47,715 nucleotides of DNA, from assembly GCA_946614165.1 (NCBI GenBank), contig CAMOGQ010000007.1, positions 1 through 47,715 of the forward strand, read 5' to 3'. The notes beneath the pieces were generated by a model. The model worked only from the letters and a program-made list of their open reading frames with translations, was not told the origin of the DNA and ran no database searches. Origin of the DNA: an uncultured Lachnospiraceae bacterium. GTDB taxonomy: Bacteria > Bacillota > Clostridia > Lachnospirales > Lachnospiraceae. This document shows positions 1 to 8,470 of the stretch, one piece after another (within the stretch, counting starts at the first letter, position 1; each line of letters starts with the position of its first letter). A program made the position numbers and the translations under genes.

Positions 1-60
1 CCCGAAGAGGGGTGCCGCCTGTCATGGCGTTGTCCTCTCTACGGGTACCAGTTTATATAG
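1..60. other. Window edge, possible structured RNA or leader
   Basis: No gene is visible here. Read on the minus strand, positions 1-45 can fold into a long hairpin: CCCG and AGAG pair with CTCT and CGGG at the outside, and CGCC pairs with GGCG around an ATGACA loop. The element is cut by the window edge and lies beyond the maf terminator, so it probably belongs to another transcript. I do not recognise it as a known RNA family. Confidence 0.25.
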
Positions 61-61
61 C

Positions 62-90
62 AAAAAAGCTGCCCCTGAGGCAGCTTTTTT
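62..90 (-). terminator. Intrinsic terminator after maf
   Basis: AGCTGCC pairs with GGCAGCT around a five-base loop and is flanked by six A on one side and six T on the other, so it can work in both directions. It lies 17 bases past the maf stop codon and closes the five-gene minus-strand operon. Confidence 0.9.
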
Positions 91-107
91 GTTTCCCTGT
101 CTTCGGT

Positions 108-758
108 CTATTCGGCAGGCTTTCCGTTTAAAAGATTCAGTCTTTTGAGCTCATGGTAGAGACGGGCGATGGGCAGTCCCACCACGTTGTTGTAGTCGCC
201 GTTTATGCCGCTGATATAGACCCCGAAGGCCCCCTGGATCCCATACGCACCTGCTTTGTCGTAGGGCTCCGACGAATCGATATAGCTTCTGATCTCTTCT
301 TCGTCCATGGGCAGGACATGCACCTCGGTGCATTCGTGGAAGGTGTGCTCTGTCCTTACGGTTTCCGGACCTCTCCAGTCCAGGCAGATGACAGAAACGC
401 CGGTATAGACATGGTGGGTCCGGTCCTGCAGGGCATGGATCATGGCATAGGCGTGGGCCCAGTCCCTGGGCTTTCCAAGAATCTCATCGTCTATGGCCAC
501 CACCGTATCGGAGCCTATGATCACCAGGCGGTCCGCCTGAGCGGTCCCCGTCCTTTCCGGCAGCACGATGTCACCGTTTTCTATTCCGTCAGCGATCTCC
601 TCTGCCTTGGATCTGGCCAGAGCCCTGACGGTCTTTGCGGGATCCTCCGAAACGACCGCTTCTTCTCCCTCTGCGGGAATGATGTCAAAAGTAAGACCTG
701 CCTGTCCCAGAAGCTCTCTTCTTCTGGGGGATCTGGAGGCCAGTATGTATCGGATCAT
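108..758 (-). CDS. maf: Maf family nucleoside triphosphate pyrophosphatase
   Basis: Cytoplasmic house-cleaning enzyme family that hydrolyses non-canonical or modified NTPs to monophosphates; family members have also been linked to septum formation. Family motifs are clear: ASRSPRRRELL at residues 7-17, GSDTVV at 82-87 with the metal-binding Asp, DKAGAYGIQG at 167-176, and GDYNNVVGLPI at 187-197. At 216 residues it is slightly longer than most Maf proteins because of about 15 extra residues near 57-75. It is the last gene of the operon, 30 bp after the MoxR-like ATPase, and is followed at once by a strong terminator. The exact nucleotide preference (dTTP/UTP or m7GTP type) cannot be told from this reading. 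Confidence 0.93.
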   Translation of the reverse strand: MIRYILASRSPRRRELLGQAGLTFDIIPAEGEEAVVSEDPAKTVRALARSKAEEIADGIENGDIVLPERTGTAQADRLVIIGSDTVVAIDDEILGKPRDWAHAYAMIHALQDRTHHVYTGVSVICLDWRGPETVRTEHTFHECTEVHVLPMDEEEIRSYIDSSEPYDKAGAYGIQGAFGVYISGINGDYNNVVGLPIARLYHELKRLNLLNGKPAE

Positions 759-788
759 TGTTTCTTATCTCCCTTTCTCTTTTCTTTA

Positions 789-2297
789 TTACAGGTCCAG
801 AAGCTCCAGGACCTGGCTCTGCAGCTCTTCTCTCTGGTCTTTCAGAAGAAGGAGCCGGTTGTAACGGTAGTAGGCTTCGTTTCCGCACTCGCTGACGTAC
901 TTCAGGCTGTAATAGCCCCCTGCCAGCTCTGTCAGGAAGATGACCATCTCCTGGCCCTCTCCGTAGGTCTTTGCCAGATAGGAAAAGGCGTTGGTCAGGT
1001 GGTCTCCCGCCGCCGCGGCATGGGCCTTTCTGGCTCCTTCCCTTTCTGTGAACCACTTCTTTACCAGGCCGAAGTCATGGGACCTGTCTCCCTTCTGGTT
1101 CAGGATCAGATCTTTTTCCAGTTCTCCCAGAAGGCCAATGACGGTGCGCTCCACCTTTTCTTCCTCCCTGGAGATCATCTTTGCCCTGAGCTTCTTTTCC
1201 AGGTCCTTTTTAAGGGCCGCCCCCAGATCTTCTGCCAGAGCGGAGGCCGCCTTTCCTCCTTCCGCAAGGCCAGCCCGCAGGGCCAGGACCTGGCTGTAAA
1301 GGAGCTTCTGCACGTCCAGGCCGAAGGCATAGTCCCTGAATTCCCTGCCCAGGGAATCGATGAGAAGCCCCAGAAGAGAGAGCTTTTCGTCGAAGGGGGC
1401 GTTCTTCATGCCGGCTGCCCCTTCGGCCCTGCCCTCCAGGATGTCCGGCACCCTGTAGACGTTCCGGTACTTGTTGTAGAGATCGTAGTAGGCCGCGAAG
1501 TGGCGGGCGATCTCGGGATCCTGTATGTACTGCAGGACCAGGTTTTCCGTCACGGGGATCTCCATCTTTTCATAGACGGCGATGACCCGGGACAGGTCCT
1601 CCCAGCCTCTGGCAGTAACAAAATAGCGGTCGTCGATCTCGGTCCGGATGGAATAGAAATGGTCCCGGCGGATCTCCAGATAGGCCATGACGGATCCGTG
1701 GATCCCCATCCTGTAGGCGTAGTCCTTCCAGGCCTGGTAGTCCTCCTCGATGACGATCTTCTTCATGCGGTCCAGGGTCACGATATCGAAATCCCGCACC
1801 GACCGGTTGTACTGGGGCGGATTGCCCGCCGTGACGATCAGAAAGCCGTCCGGCACTTTGTGGGGGCCGAAGGTCTTGTACTGGAGGAACTGCAGCATGG
1901 TGGGGGCCAGGGTCTCGGAAACGCAGTTGATCTCATCCAGGAAAAGGATGCCCTCCTTTACCCCGGAGGCCTCGATCTGGTCATATACGGAGGCAATGAT
2001 CTCGGACATGGTATATTCCGTCACGGAATACTCCTGTCCCCCGTAGATCCTTTTGGAAATAAAGGGAAGGCCTATGGCCGACTGGCGGGTATGGTGGGTG
2101 ATGGTGTAGGAGACCAGGTTGATGCCGCATTCCCTGGCGACCTGCTCCATGATGGCCGTTTTGCCGATGCCGGGCGGGCCGATCATGAGGATGGGACGCT
2201 GACGCTCCACCGGGATCTCATAGGCGCCCGTCTCATCCTTTTTCAGATAGGCCTGCACGGTATTGATGATTTCCTGTCTGGCTTCCTGTATGTTCAT
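789..2297 (-). CDS. MoxR-type AAA+ ATPase
   Basis: A 502-residue AAA+ ATPase of MoxR type. Walker A GPPGIGKT is at residues 40-47, Walker B ILFLDEI at 117-123, sensor 1 TAGNP at 156-160, and a likely arginine finger in LDRMKK near 177. About 300 residues after the ATPase core are mostly helical and charged, longer than in ordinary MoxR proteins. MoxR ATPases typically act as chaperone-like remodelling machines with a VWA-domain partner (RavA-ViaA in E. coli), and the gene directly upstream here is such a VWA-like protein, 16 bp away. Its client is unknown. The adjacent D-Ala-D-Ala carboxypeptidase and LRR genes make an envelope or surface-protein role possible, which is inference. Confidence 0.88.
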   Translation of the reverse strand: MNIQEARQEIINTVQAYLKKDETGAYEIPVERQRPILMIGPPGIGKTAIMEQVARECGINLVSYTITHHTRQSAIGLPFISKRIYGGQEYSVTEYTMSEIIASVYDQIEASGVKEGILFLDEINCVSETLAPTMLQFLQYKTFGPHKVPDGFLIVTAGNPPQYNRSVRDFDIVTLDRMKKIVIEEDYQAWKDYAYRMGIHGSVMAYLEIRRDHFYSIRTEIDDRYFVTARGWEDLSRVIAVYEKMEIPVTENLVLQYIQDPEIARHFAAYYDLYNKYRNVYRVPDILEGRAEGAAGMKNAPFDEKLSLLGLLIDSLGREFRDYAFGLDVQKLLYSQVLALRAGLAEGGKAASALAEDLGAALKKDLEKKLRAKMISREEEKVERTVIGLLGELEKDLILNQKGDRSHDFGLVKKWFTEREGARKAHAAAAGDHLTNAFSYLAKTYGEGQEMVIFLTELAGGYYSLKYVSECGNEAYYRYNRLLLLKDQREELQSQVLELLDL

Positions 2298-2313
2298 CCG
2301 TTTCTCTCTTTCC

Positions 2314-3705
2314 TTAATGATCGCCCTTCAGGTAGAGCTTCAGGCACCAGTCCGGCACCTCTTTGTCGCTGTGCTCCTCCTCGGTCCAGAAGACAAAGGC
2401 CGTGTCATAGGGAGTGGGCTTTGTGGGATAGGTCCCGAAGCCGTCCGTAAAGTACATAAGGCCCCGGAGGTGCTTTAAGTCCCCCTTATTCTGCAGCCTC
2501 TCCACGTAGTCGAAGACCGGCCGGAAGTCCGTGCCGAAGCCTCCGCTGACCGTAAAGCCTCCGGCGTATTTTTTCATGTCCTCCAGGTCCGTGATGACCA
2601 CGTCCTTCTGGATCTGGTCGTCGCACTCGATGATGTGGACGTTGACCTTATGAAAAAAGCTCTCCTGGCTCTTCAGCACAGAGGCCGTCTCGTTCAGAAA
2701 CCTCTGGACCAGGACCGACTGGCAGGAGGCGGAAGTGTCGATGGCGATGACCAGGTCCTCCACCTTCCTGGATTCCCTGTATTCGTTCTCCTCGATCAGC
2801 GGCATGTTGCCGTAGACACTCATGCCATAGTTATAGAAGCCGTAGTCGAAGGAGTCGATATCGACGGCCGCTTCCTCCCGGACCACCGAGAACTTTCTCA
2901 GGAACTCGGTATAGGCCGTCCGCTTCCTGGCGGAAAAGACCAGGACCCTCTCCAGGGACCCCATTTCCTGTGACGCCTCCTTGCCGATCACGTCCAGCTC
3001 GGCCCGGACCCTGTCGGCGTTCTTTTTCCACTCGTCGTCCTTGGGAGGCCTGGTCTTTTTCAGGTGCCGGCCCTCCTGCTCCGATTCCTTTCCCTCTTTC
3101 TCATCGGGGTTTTGGGGATCTGTGGGCGGAGCTCCCGCTCTGTCCTTTTCCGGAGGGAGATCCTCCATCCTCTGCCAGAAGGAGTGGTCGTCCAGCTTAA
3201 ATTCCTGGGCCAGGGTGGATTCATAGTAATAGTCCCTCTTCCGCTCCAGGAAGTACTGATACAGCTTCTGGGCCGTCAGGACCCCCATCTCCCCCTCCAG
3301 GCGCTCGTAGAGGTCCGTCCTGAAATCGGAGATCACCCGGTTCAGAATGCGATACCGCATGGTATCGATGACGGATTCCACCGCCAGGTCGCAGCACAGA
3401 TCCCAGAGCTCACTGTCCTCGTGCTCCCCTGCGTCGAACATGTGGCGGAAGAGGCAGTGGAGGAGCATATGCAGGTAGGTCCTGTTGATCCTGGCCGGGT
3501 CCTCTATATAGAGCCGCAGCAGGTAGGCGGGGTTAAAGCGGATATAGGAAGCGTCCGTTCCCACCGAGGTGGTGGACAGATCCATCACATAGTCCAGGCT
3601 GCTTAATGGGACCGCCAGAAAGCGCATGGACAGATATAGTTCGGTTCGGCTGGCGGACAGGACTCTCTTTCCCGCCTCCTCCAGCTTCTGTCTGGTCTCA
3701 CTCAT
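2314..3705 (-). CDS. VWA-like metallopeptidase-fold protein (DUF2201 type)
   Basis: A 463-residue protein starting at the ATG at 3705, preceded by GGGAG at proper spacing; a longer frame reaching 3771 would overlap the upstream stop codon and is less likely. The N-terminal third holds LLHCLFRHMF, the helix typical of VWA-like predicted metallopeptidases. The middle is charged and disordered (EKEGKESEQEGRHLKK). The C-terminal third is a von Willebrand A-like domain with a MIDAS motif, IDTSAS, plus the GTD and FTDG elements. With the downstream MoxR ATPase it forms the classic MoxR-VWA pair; the VWA part is expected to bind metal and to present or recognise a client. No signal peptide is seen, so it is cytoplasmic. 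Confidence 0.85.
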   Translation of the reverse strand: MSETRQKLEEAGKRVLSASRTELYLSMRFLAVPLSSLDYVMDLSTTSVGTDASYIRFNPAYLLRLYIEDPARINRTYLHMLLHCLFRHMFDAGEHEDSELWDLCCDLAVESVIDTMRYRILNRVISDFRTDLYERLEGEMGVLTAQKLYQYFLERKRDYYYESTLAQEFKLDDHSFWQRMEDLPPEKDRAGAPPTDPQNPDEKEGKESEQEGRHLKKTRPPKDDEWKKNADRVRAELDVIGKEASQEMGSLERVLVFSARKRTAYTEFLRKFSVVREEAAVDIDSFDYGFYNYGMSVYGNMPLIEENEYRESRKVEDLVIAIDTSASCQSVLVQRFLNETASVLKSQESFFHKVNVHIIECDDQIQKDVVITDLEDMKKYAGGFTVSGGFGTDFRPVFDYVERLQNKGDLKHLRGLMYFTDGFGTYPTKPTPYDTAFVFWTEEEHSDKEVPDWCLKLYLKGDH

Positions 3706-3721
3706 CTTGCTTCTCCCGCTC

Positions 3722-4630
3722 TTACAGATCGTCAAGGGAAAAGATGTCAAGAGCATCCGCTGCTCCCGCATGAAGGCCGAAATAGCGGTTCTGGTATTCC
3801 ATCAGAAGGGCGCAGATCTCGGCCTGCTTTCCCTCCGATGCGATCCTGACGGCCTCGGGAAGCTCCTCTCTGGGGACCATCTTCCGATCCAGCAGAAAGC
3901 GGATCCTTTCGCCGTCCTTTCTTTCCAGCAGGAAGGGCAGGACCTGGCCCGCTGTCTGTGTCAGATACCTTTCATAGCCCTGGGCCGCCTGGTCCGGCAG
4001 TTGCACGGGATACATGAGCCGGTCCAGGGCTATGTCTATGGCCGCCTCATAGTTGTCGTAGATGACTCTGGAAAAGCACCTGTCATAGGTCCTGAAATCG
4101 ATGGACCTTCTCATGACGCATTCCCTGTAGGAAAAGCCGGCTCCGTTTAGGGAGTGGTGGATGGCTCTGGCCATGGTATCTTCCTTATAGGAATCGTAGT
4201 AGGGCGGGAAGGTCAGACGAAGATCGCCGTCCGGCAGGGCCAGAAGGAAGCGGAGCATCTTTTCGTTGTCCCCCAGCATGCTCTTTAAGATGGAATAGTT
4301 ATCCCTTTCGTGAAAGTCGATCCGGATCTCCTTCAGGCCCGTGCACTGGCGGATGGCCCCGTCGTAGTAATCCTCTATGCTGTCGGTGAGGGAAAGATAT
4401 TCCAGGGTCCTCAGGTTGTAGAAGCAGAAGCTTCCCAGGCTCCTTACCGAATCCGGCAGATGGATCTCCCTTAAATCCTTTCTTCCATCAAAAGCATGCC
4501 TTCCGATGCTGCGCACCGGAAGGCCCTGGATTTCCGAAGGGATCTTCAGAAAGGCGACCTGCCCCTCATAGCCAGTGATCTCTATATAGGGCACGTGTCT
4601 GTTTTCTTTCTTCTCAAAGGTCAGCGCCAT
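3722..4630 (-). CDS. BspA-like leucine-rich repeat protein with ankyrin-like C-terminus
   Basis: A 302-residue protein without signal peptide. Residues about 20-115 carry BspA/LRR_5-type repeats (for example AFDGRKDLREIHLPDSV and LEYLSLTDSI), a binding scaffold. The C-terminal half has helix-turn-helix units resembling ankyrin repeats (IRFLLDRKMV, AVRIASEGKQAEICALLMEY). It sits 12 bp after the carboxypeptidase stop and 16 bp before the VWA gene, in the same operon. Its likely role is protein-protein recognition, perhaps as adaptor or substrate for the MoxR-VWA pair; this is inference from position and fold only. Confidence 0.75.
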   Translation of the reverse strand: MALTFEKKENRHVPYIEITGYEGQVAFLKIPSEIQGLPVRSIGRHAFDGRKDLREIHLPDSVRSLGSFCFYNLRTLEYLSLTDSIEDYYDGAIRQCTGLKEIRIDFHERDNYSILKSMLGDNEKMLRFLLALPDGDLRLTFPPYYDSYKEDTMARAIHHSLNGAGFSYRECVMRRSIDFRTYDRCFSRVIYDNYEAAIDIALDRLMYPVQLPDQAAQGYERYLTQTAGQVLPFLLERKDGERIRFLLDRKMVPREELPEAVRIASEGKQAEICALLMEYQNRYFGLHAGAADALDIFSLDDL

Positions 4631-4642
4631 GGGTCCTCCGGC

Positions 4643-5968
4643 TCAACGTCTTGCAAGTCTTGCGATCAGGGAAATGACAAGTCCCAGGATCAGAACGGCC
4701 AGGACCACTGCCGCCTTGCCGTACCACTGGCCCAGGAACTCCCTGATCTGCTGCTGGATGTAGAGCTTTCTGGAAAAGCTCAGGGAATCTGCCGCCACCA
4801 GGTCCACACTGCCGTAGTCCTCTCCGTCGTAGATGACTCTGGCGCTGCCCAGCACGTCTCCCTTATTCACGGGGGCTGTCAGCTCCGTATCGGCGCTGAT
4901 CTCGAACTGGATCTTAGTGGGATCGATGCTGCCTTCCGCCCAGTCCTCCACAGCCTCCGCCGTTTTCAGATCCACCGAATCCCCGTCCTCGGACAGGGCC
5001 ACGGAGGCGCTGGTCAGGACATAGTTCTTCTGAACGATGGTCTGATAGTCAAAGTCATTGTAGGCGTGCTCCATCATGGCTATGGTCTTTTCAAAAGCCG
5101 TGTTCCTGGAATAGCCGTCTCTGTCGGCCCCCAGGATGATGGTCAGGAAATGTCTCTTTTCAAGGCCTGTCTTTTCTGCCGTTTCCGGGTCCTCCAGGTC
5201 TCTTTCCACCGCTGCCGCCAGGCAGTGGCCCGCTTTGCTGGTATAGCCGGTCTTGATGCCGACGGCGTACTCATAATAATTGCTGTTGGAAGAATAGAGC
5301 AGCTGGTTGGTGTTGTTGATCTCCCTGGCCGGGGAATAGCTGGTCTTGTCCATCTTGTAGACCTGGGTCCCCACGATTTCCTTAAAAAGGTCGTGCTGCA
5401 TGGCCTCCTGAGCAATTTTGGCCAGGTCTCTGGCGGTGGTATAGTGGTCGTCCATGTGAAGGCCGTTGGGAGTGGTGAAGTGGGTGCCGGTGCAGCCAAG
5501 GCGGGTGGCCCGCACGTTCATCATGTCGCAGAAAGCCCCCAGGTTGCCGCCCACGGCAAAGGCCAGCACATTGGCCGCGTCGTTGGCCGAGGGAAGAAGG
5601 GTGGCATAGAGCAGGTCCTTTACTTTGATCTTCTCTCCCGTATTGAGAAAGATGGTGACGGCATCCGGATCCGAAATGGCAGCCAGGGCTTCCCTGGGCA
5701 CGGTGATCTCCTGCTTCAGGTCCAGGTTCCCCTTTTCAATGGCTTCCACCGTCAGAAGGGCCGTCATGATCTTTGTCACGGACGCGGGATAGGCCTTTTC
5801 ATCCGCGTTCTTCTCATAAAGGGTCTTGCCCGTATCCAGATCGATCAGGATGGCTGCGTCCGCTTCCACGGAAAAGTCGCCCTCCGCCCGGACATCCATG
5901 GCGGCGCCGGGAAGCAGGGTCAGAACGATCAGAAGCATGCAGAAAAGGGCTGTTACTCTTTTTTTCAT
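4643..5968 (-). CDS. dacF: D-alanyl-D-alanine carboxypeptidase (PBP5/DacF family)
   Basis: Low-molecular-weight penicillin-binding protein that removes the terminal D-Ala of peptidoglycan pentapeptides outside the membrane. Start chosen at the ATG at 5968, with GGAGG eight bases upstream. Residues 1-28 are a signal peptide with probable cleavage after VRA. The active-site motifs are SVTK (63-66), SAN (127-129) and KTG (239-241). A beta-rich C-terminal domain is followed by a hydrophobic stretch near 417-436 and RLARR, anchoring the protein in the membrane. The 441-residue length fits the family. It is the first gene of the five-gene operon, with a promoter at 6025-6053. The gene symbol is the best guess among dacA/dacB/dacF paralogues. 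Confidence 0.92.
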   Translation of the reverse strand: MKKRVTALFCMLLIVLTLLPGAAMDVRAEGDFSVEADAAILIDLDTGKTLYEKNADEKAYPASVTKIMTALLTVEAIEKGNLDLKQEITVPREALAAISDPDAVTIFLNTGEKIKVKDLLYATLLPSANDAANVLAFAVGGNLGAFCDMMNVRATRLGCTGTHFTTPNGLHMDDHYTTARDLAKIAQEAMQHDLFKEIVGTQVYKMDKTSYSPAREINNTNQLLYSSNSNYYEYAVGIKTGYTSKAGHCLAAAVERDLEDPETAEKTGLEKRHFLTIILGADRDGYSRNTAFEKTIAMMEHAYNDFDYQTIVQKNYVLTSASVALSEDGDSVDLKTAEAVEDWAEGSIDPTKIQFEISADTELTAPVNKGDVLGSARVIYDGEDYGSVDLVAADSLSFSRKLYIQQQIREFLGQWYGKAAVVLAVLILGLVISLIARLARR

Positions 5969-6024
5969 TATAATCCTCCGTCTGACGGCCGGTCTGTTTC
6001 TCTCCATACCGGCCGAACAGCTTC

Positions 6025-6053
6025 ATTTTTGCACAGTAGACGGCCCCTGTCAA
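6025..6053 (-). promoter_or_regulatory. Promoter of the dacF-LRR-VWA-moxR-maf operon
   Basis: On the minus strand a perfect TTGACA (6048-6053) is followed after 17 bases by AAAAAT (6025-6030), preceded by TGC as in an extended -10. The start would fall about 50 bases before the dacF ATG. The -10 hexamer is only 4 of 6, so the call is moderate. Confidence 0.55.
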
Positions 6054-6186
6054 CTTTCCGCAGGGCCTGAAAGGCCGGGCGGAAAGGGGCGGGAGCCTTC
6101 ATTATTTCCTACGGATATATAATATGAAAGAGGCAGGCGCTTTTCCATTTCACTTTGTGTTAACGCAAAAAGCCTTCCGGGGCCTC

Positions 6187-6993
6187 CTACCTGTAAAGAA
6201 AGACCCTGACCATAAGGCGGTCCTTTTTGGTCCTTTTGACTTCTCCCTGGTAGAGGCACTTGCCGTATCCCCGAAGGGAGATCTTCTGGCCGGGCACAAG
6301 GCGGTGGTCCGGGTCTGTCACAAGGCGCCCGTCCACGGCCGCCTTCTCCCCCTGGATCAGCCTGGCCGCCGAGGTCCTGGAGAGCTTAAAGGCCATGGCC
6401 GCCACGGCGTCCAGCCTCTCAGAAGCCACGGAGCCGGTCCTATCTTCCAGGACCGGACGGATGTGGCACTGAGACAGGGGAACCTCCCGCACGGATACCA
6501 CGGTATGGCGGACCCGGGTCAGCTCCGAGATAATGAAGGGACCTATGTCCTTCATGACAAAGACATAGGCTCTGGAATCCTCCGTCAGGATGTCTCCCAC
6601 CTGCTCCCTTTCGATCCCCAGATGCATAAGGGCCCCCAGAAAGTCCCTGTGGGTCAGATCGTCCGCGAACTTATCCTGCAGAGGCCGGATCTCCAGGCAG
6701 GAGACCACCTGGGGGTCTTCCCTTTCTTCCTCCAGAAAGGCTTCCCTGTCCAGGTAGGAGGGAAGAAAGACGGCGCAGCAGCGCTCCGCCTCTTCATATC
6801 CTCCGTAGAGAAAGCAGGGCACACCCTCCAGAGCCCCTCTGCCGTCTCCGCCGGTCCCCAGGCTCTTTAAAAGCGTATCGAAGATCAGGGCCCCGCAGGG
6901 GTCCAGAAATGCGGAATGGGTCAGGTAATCGTTTCGGAGGGTCCTCCCCGCCAGGTCCCTGAGCCTTCCCTGTAAATAATCCTTATCGTCCAT
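6187..6993 (-). CDS. ylmH: YlmH-family S4-domain RNA-binding protein
   Basis: A 268-residue cytoplasmic protein. The N-terminal two thirds match the YlmH fold seen in Bacillota (AFLDPCGALI, LMHLGIEREQVGDI). The C-terminal S4 RNA-binding domain covers about residues 180-255 (LSRTSAARLIQGEKAAVDGRLV and GQKISLRGYGK). In Bacillota ylmH usually lies in the sepF/divIVA cell-division cluster, and recent work links family members to ribosome rescue. Here it stands alone, with no ylm/div genes on either side. The ribosome binding site (AAGGT) is modest. The product call is sure; the role is taken from the family. Confidence 0.88.
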   Translation of the reverse strand: MDDKDYLQGRLRDLAGRTLRNDYLTHSAFLDPCGALIFDTLLKSLGTGGDGRGALEGVPCFLYGGYEEAERCCAVFLPSYLDREAFLEEEREDPQVVSCLEIRPLQDKFADDLTHRDFLGALMHLGIEREQVGDILTEDSRAYVFVMKDIGPFIISELTRVRHTVVSVREVPLSQCHIRPVLEDRTGSVASERLDAVAAMAFKLSRTSAARLIQGEKAAVDGRLVTDPDHRLVPGQKISLRGYGKCLYQGEVKRTKKDRLMVRVFLYR

Positions 6994-7143
6994 GGCTATG
7001 ACCTTTAAGCACCGGAATGCTTCTTAAATATGTAAATCCTCTCATATCTTTCTTCATGGATACTACCACCTCGGGGCCCTCCGGGCAAGGCAGGGGAAGG
7101 GAAGATTTTCTCTCCTTATGTGGGCAAATCCCTCTCCTTCTGC

Positions 7144-7149
7144 TATACT
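7144..7149 (+). promoter_or_regulatory. Probable -10 of the sortase gene
   Basis: TATACT preceded by TGC (extended -10). No good -35 is visible. It lies about 110 bases before the srtB start in the divergent ylmH/srtB gap. Confidence 0.4.
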
Positions 7150-7259
7150 GAGTTACGTTCCCGGGGGATTGTCCCCGGAGAGGCCGTGGAAGATTTCCGG
7201 ATCGCATCTTCGGATTCTTCCGTAAATAATTCATTTATAAAGGACCGTTCTGTCAGCTT

Positions 7260-8033
7260 ATGAAAAAAGCCTTTTCCACCATCCTCTTTTTTATATTTCT
7301 CTCCGTCTTTCTCTACAGCGGATACCGCCTTTTCCTGATCTGCAGCGAATACCGGAAAGGAACGGCCGCCTATGAGGATACCGCCTCCCAGTACGTCTCC
7401 CTGGCCCCGCTTTCGCCTGAGGAGCCAGAGGAGCCTTCCCCCGGAGAGCCCCTGACATTGCCGGACCAGTGTCCCATCCAGGTGGATTTCACCGCCCTGC
7501 AGGCGGAAAACCCCGATATCAAAGGCTGGATCTACATGGCGGATTCCGTCATCAACTATCCCGTCCTCCAGGGAGAGACCAACGACACCTATCTGCGCCA
7601 TCTGCCGGACGGCCGCTATAATACGGCCGGCTGTATTTTCATAGACAGCGCATGCAGGGCCGATATGACGGACCTGACCACCATCCTCTACGGCCACAAC
7701 ATGCATAACGGTTCCATGTTCGCAGTACTGGAGTCCTATAAGAAGCAGACCTTCTACGACAGCCATCCCCTCATGTGGTACCTGACGCCGGAGGGCACTT
7801 ACCGCCTCAATATCCTGGCGGGCTTTATCGAATCCGCGGACCATCCCCTCTACGGCCTCTATGAGACAAAGGAAGAGCTGGACGCCTTTCTGGACTACGC
7901 CTTCCCGAAATCGGACTTCCGCAGCCGCTACGGGGAAAAGCACCCGGAAAAGATCTTCATCCTCTCCACCTGCGACTACGCCTACGAGGACGCCCGCTAC
8001 ATACTGATCGCGGAGCCCGTCCTCAAGAACTGA
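7260..8033 (+). CDS. srtB: Class B sortase
   Basis: Membrane-anchored transpeptidase that cleaves a sorting signal and joins the protein to the cell wall or builds a pilus. A single N-terminal membrane anchor covers residues 6-28, followed by a Pro/Glu-rich linker (about 48-68). The catalytic set is complete: His146 in YGHNMHN, Cys238 in LSTCDY and Arg246 in YEDARYILIA. Length (257) and the PVLQG and GCIFID segments are typical of class B. No sorting-signal substrate or iron-uptake gene is beside it, so it is an orphan sortase. The ribosome binding site is weak (AAAGGA, 15 bases upstream). A strong terminator follows at 8057-8096. Confidence 0.92.
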   Translation: MKKAFSTILFFIFLSVFLYSGYRLFLICSEYRKGTAAYEDTASQYVSLAPLSPEEPEEPSPGEPLTLPDQCPIQVDFTALQAENPDIKGWIYMADSVINYPVLQGETNDTYLRHLPDGRYNTAGCIFIDSACRADMTDLTTILYGHNMHNGSMFAVLESYKKQTFYDSHPLMWYLTPEGTYRLNILAGFIESADHPLYGLYETKEELDAFLDYAFPKSDFRSRYGEKHPEKIFILSTCDYAYEDARYILIAEPVLKN

Positions 8034-8056
8034 ATCATCATCCCTGAACTGCCAGA

Positions 8057-8096
8057 AAGGGCCCGGAAGATCCAATGGTCTCCGGGCCCTTCTATA
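8057..8096 (+). terminator. Intrinsic terminator after srtB
   Basis: AAGGGCCCGGA pairs with TCCGGGCCCTT, an 11-bp stem, followed by CTATATA. It lies 24 bases after the sortase stop. The U-tract is poor but the stem is strong. Confidence 0.7.
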
Positions 8097-8242
8097 TACA
8101 GCTGCCGTCTGTCAGCCTCTTCCTGATTCAGATGCCTGAATCCTCCGGCTTCTTAAAATATAAGGCAGCATTTTTCGGTATGAAATTATGATTGAATTTA
8201 TGATGCGCCTTTAAAAGGCCGCGTCTCTCCTTTTTGCCCTGA

Positions 8243-8470
8243 TCAGGCAGTCTTTGTATAGACAGCCAGAACGCTTTCATTTCCGTTCTCGATTCTGACC
8301 ATACCCATTTCAGTCAGTGCAGCATCTGCTCTTTTCATGGTACCAAACTGAGACTTGACGCCTGTTTCTTCGTTATGATCGAAAAGGACAGCCTCAACGT
8401 GACCCGCAATAGGCCTTACCTCTACGCGGGGGTTGGCTGTTCTTGCGATTTCTTCTCTAAGTGTATTCAT
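8243..8470 (-). CDS. Small hypothetical protein, 75 residues
   Basis: Start placed at the ATG at 8470, where GGAGGT lies eight bases upstream; the frame stays open 48 bases further but without a binding site. The protein (MNTLREEIARTANPRVEV...) is soluble, without membrane segment, signal peptide or Cys, and has a mixed alpha/beta pattern (VEVRPIAGHVEAVLF, SVLAVYTKT). I do not recognise the family. It stands alone between the sortase terminator and an unusual intergenic region (8471-8750). The excellent binding site and the early amphipathic helix argue that it is a real gene. Confidence 0.6.
   Translation of the reverse strand: MNTLREEIARTANPRVEVRPIAGHVEAVLFDHNEETGVKSQFGTMKRADAALTEMGMVRIENGNESVLAVYTKTA

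Noticed and set aside
153-2450. A 765-codon open frame on the plus strand
   Set aside because: It is antisense to maf and the MoxR-type ATPase gene, has no family motif, and arises because GC-rich codons on one strand keep the opposite frame open.
4496-6070. A 524-codon plus-strand frame
   Set aside because: Antisense to the carboxypeptidase and LRR genes, which have clear motifs; the plus-strand translation is a Gly/His/Val-rich shadow.
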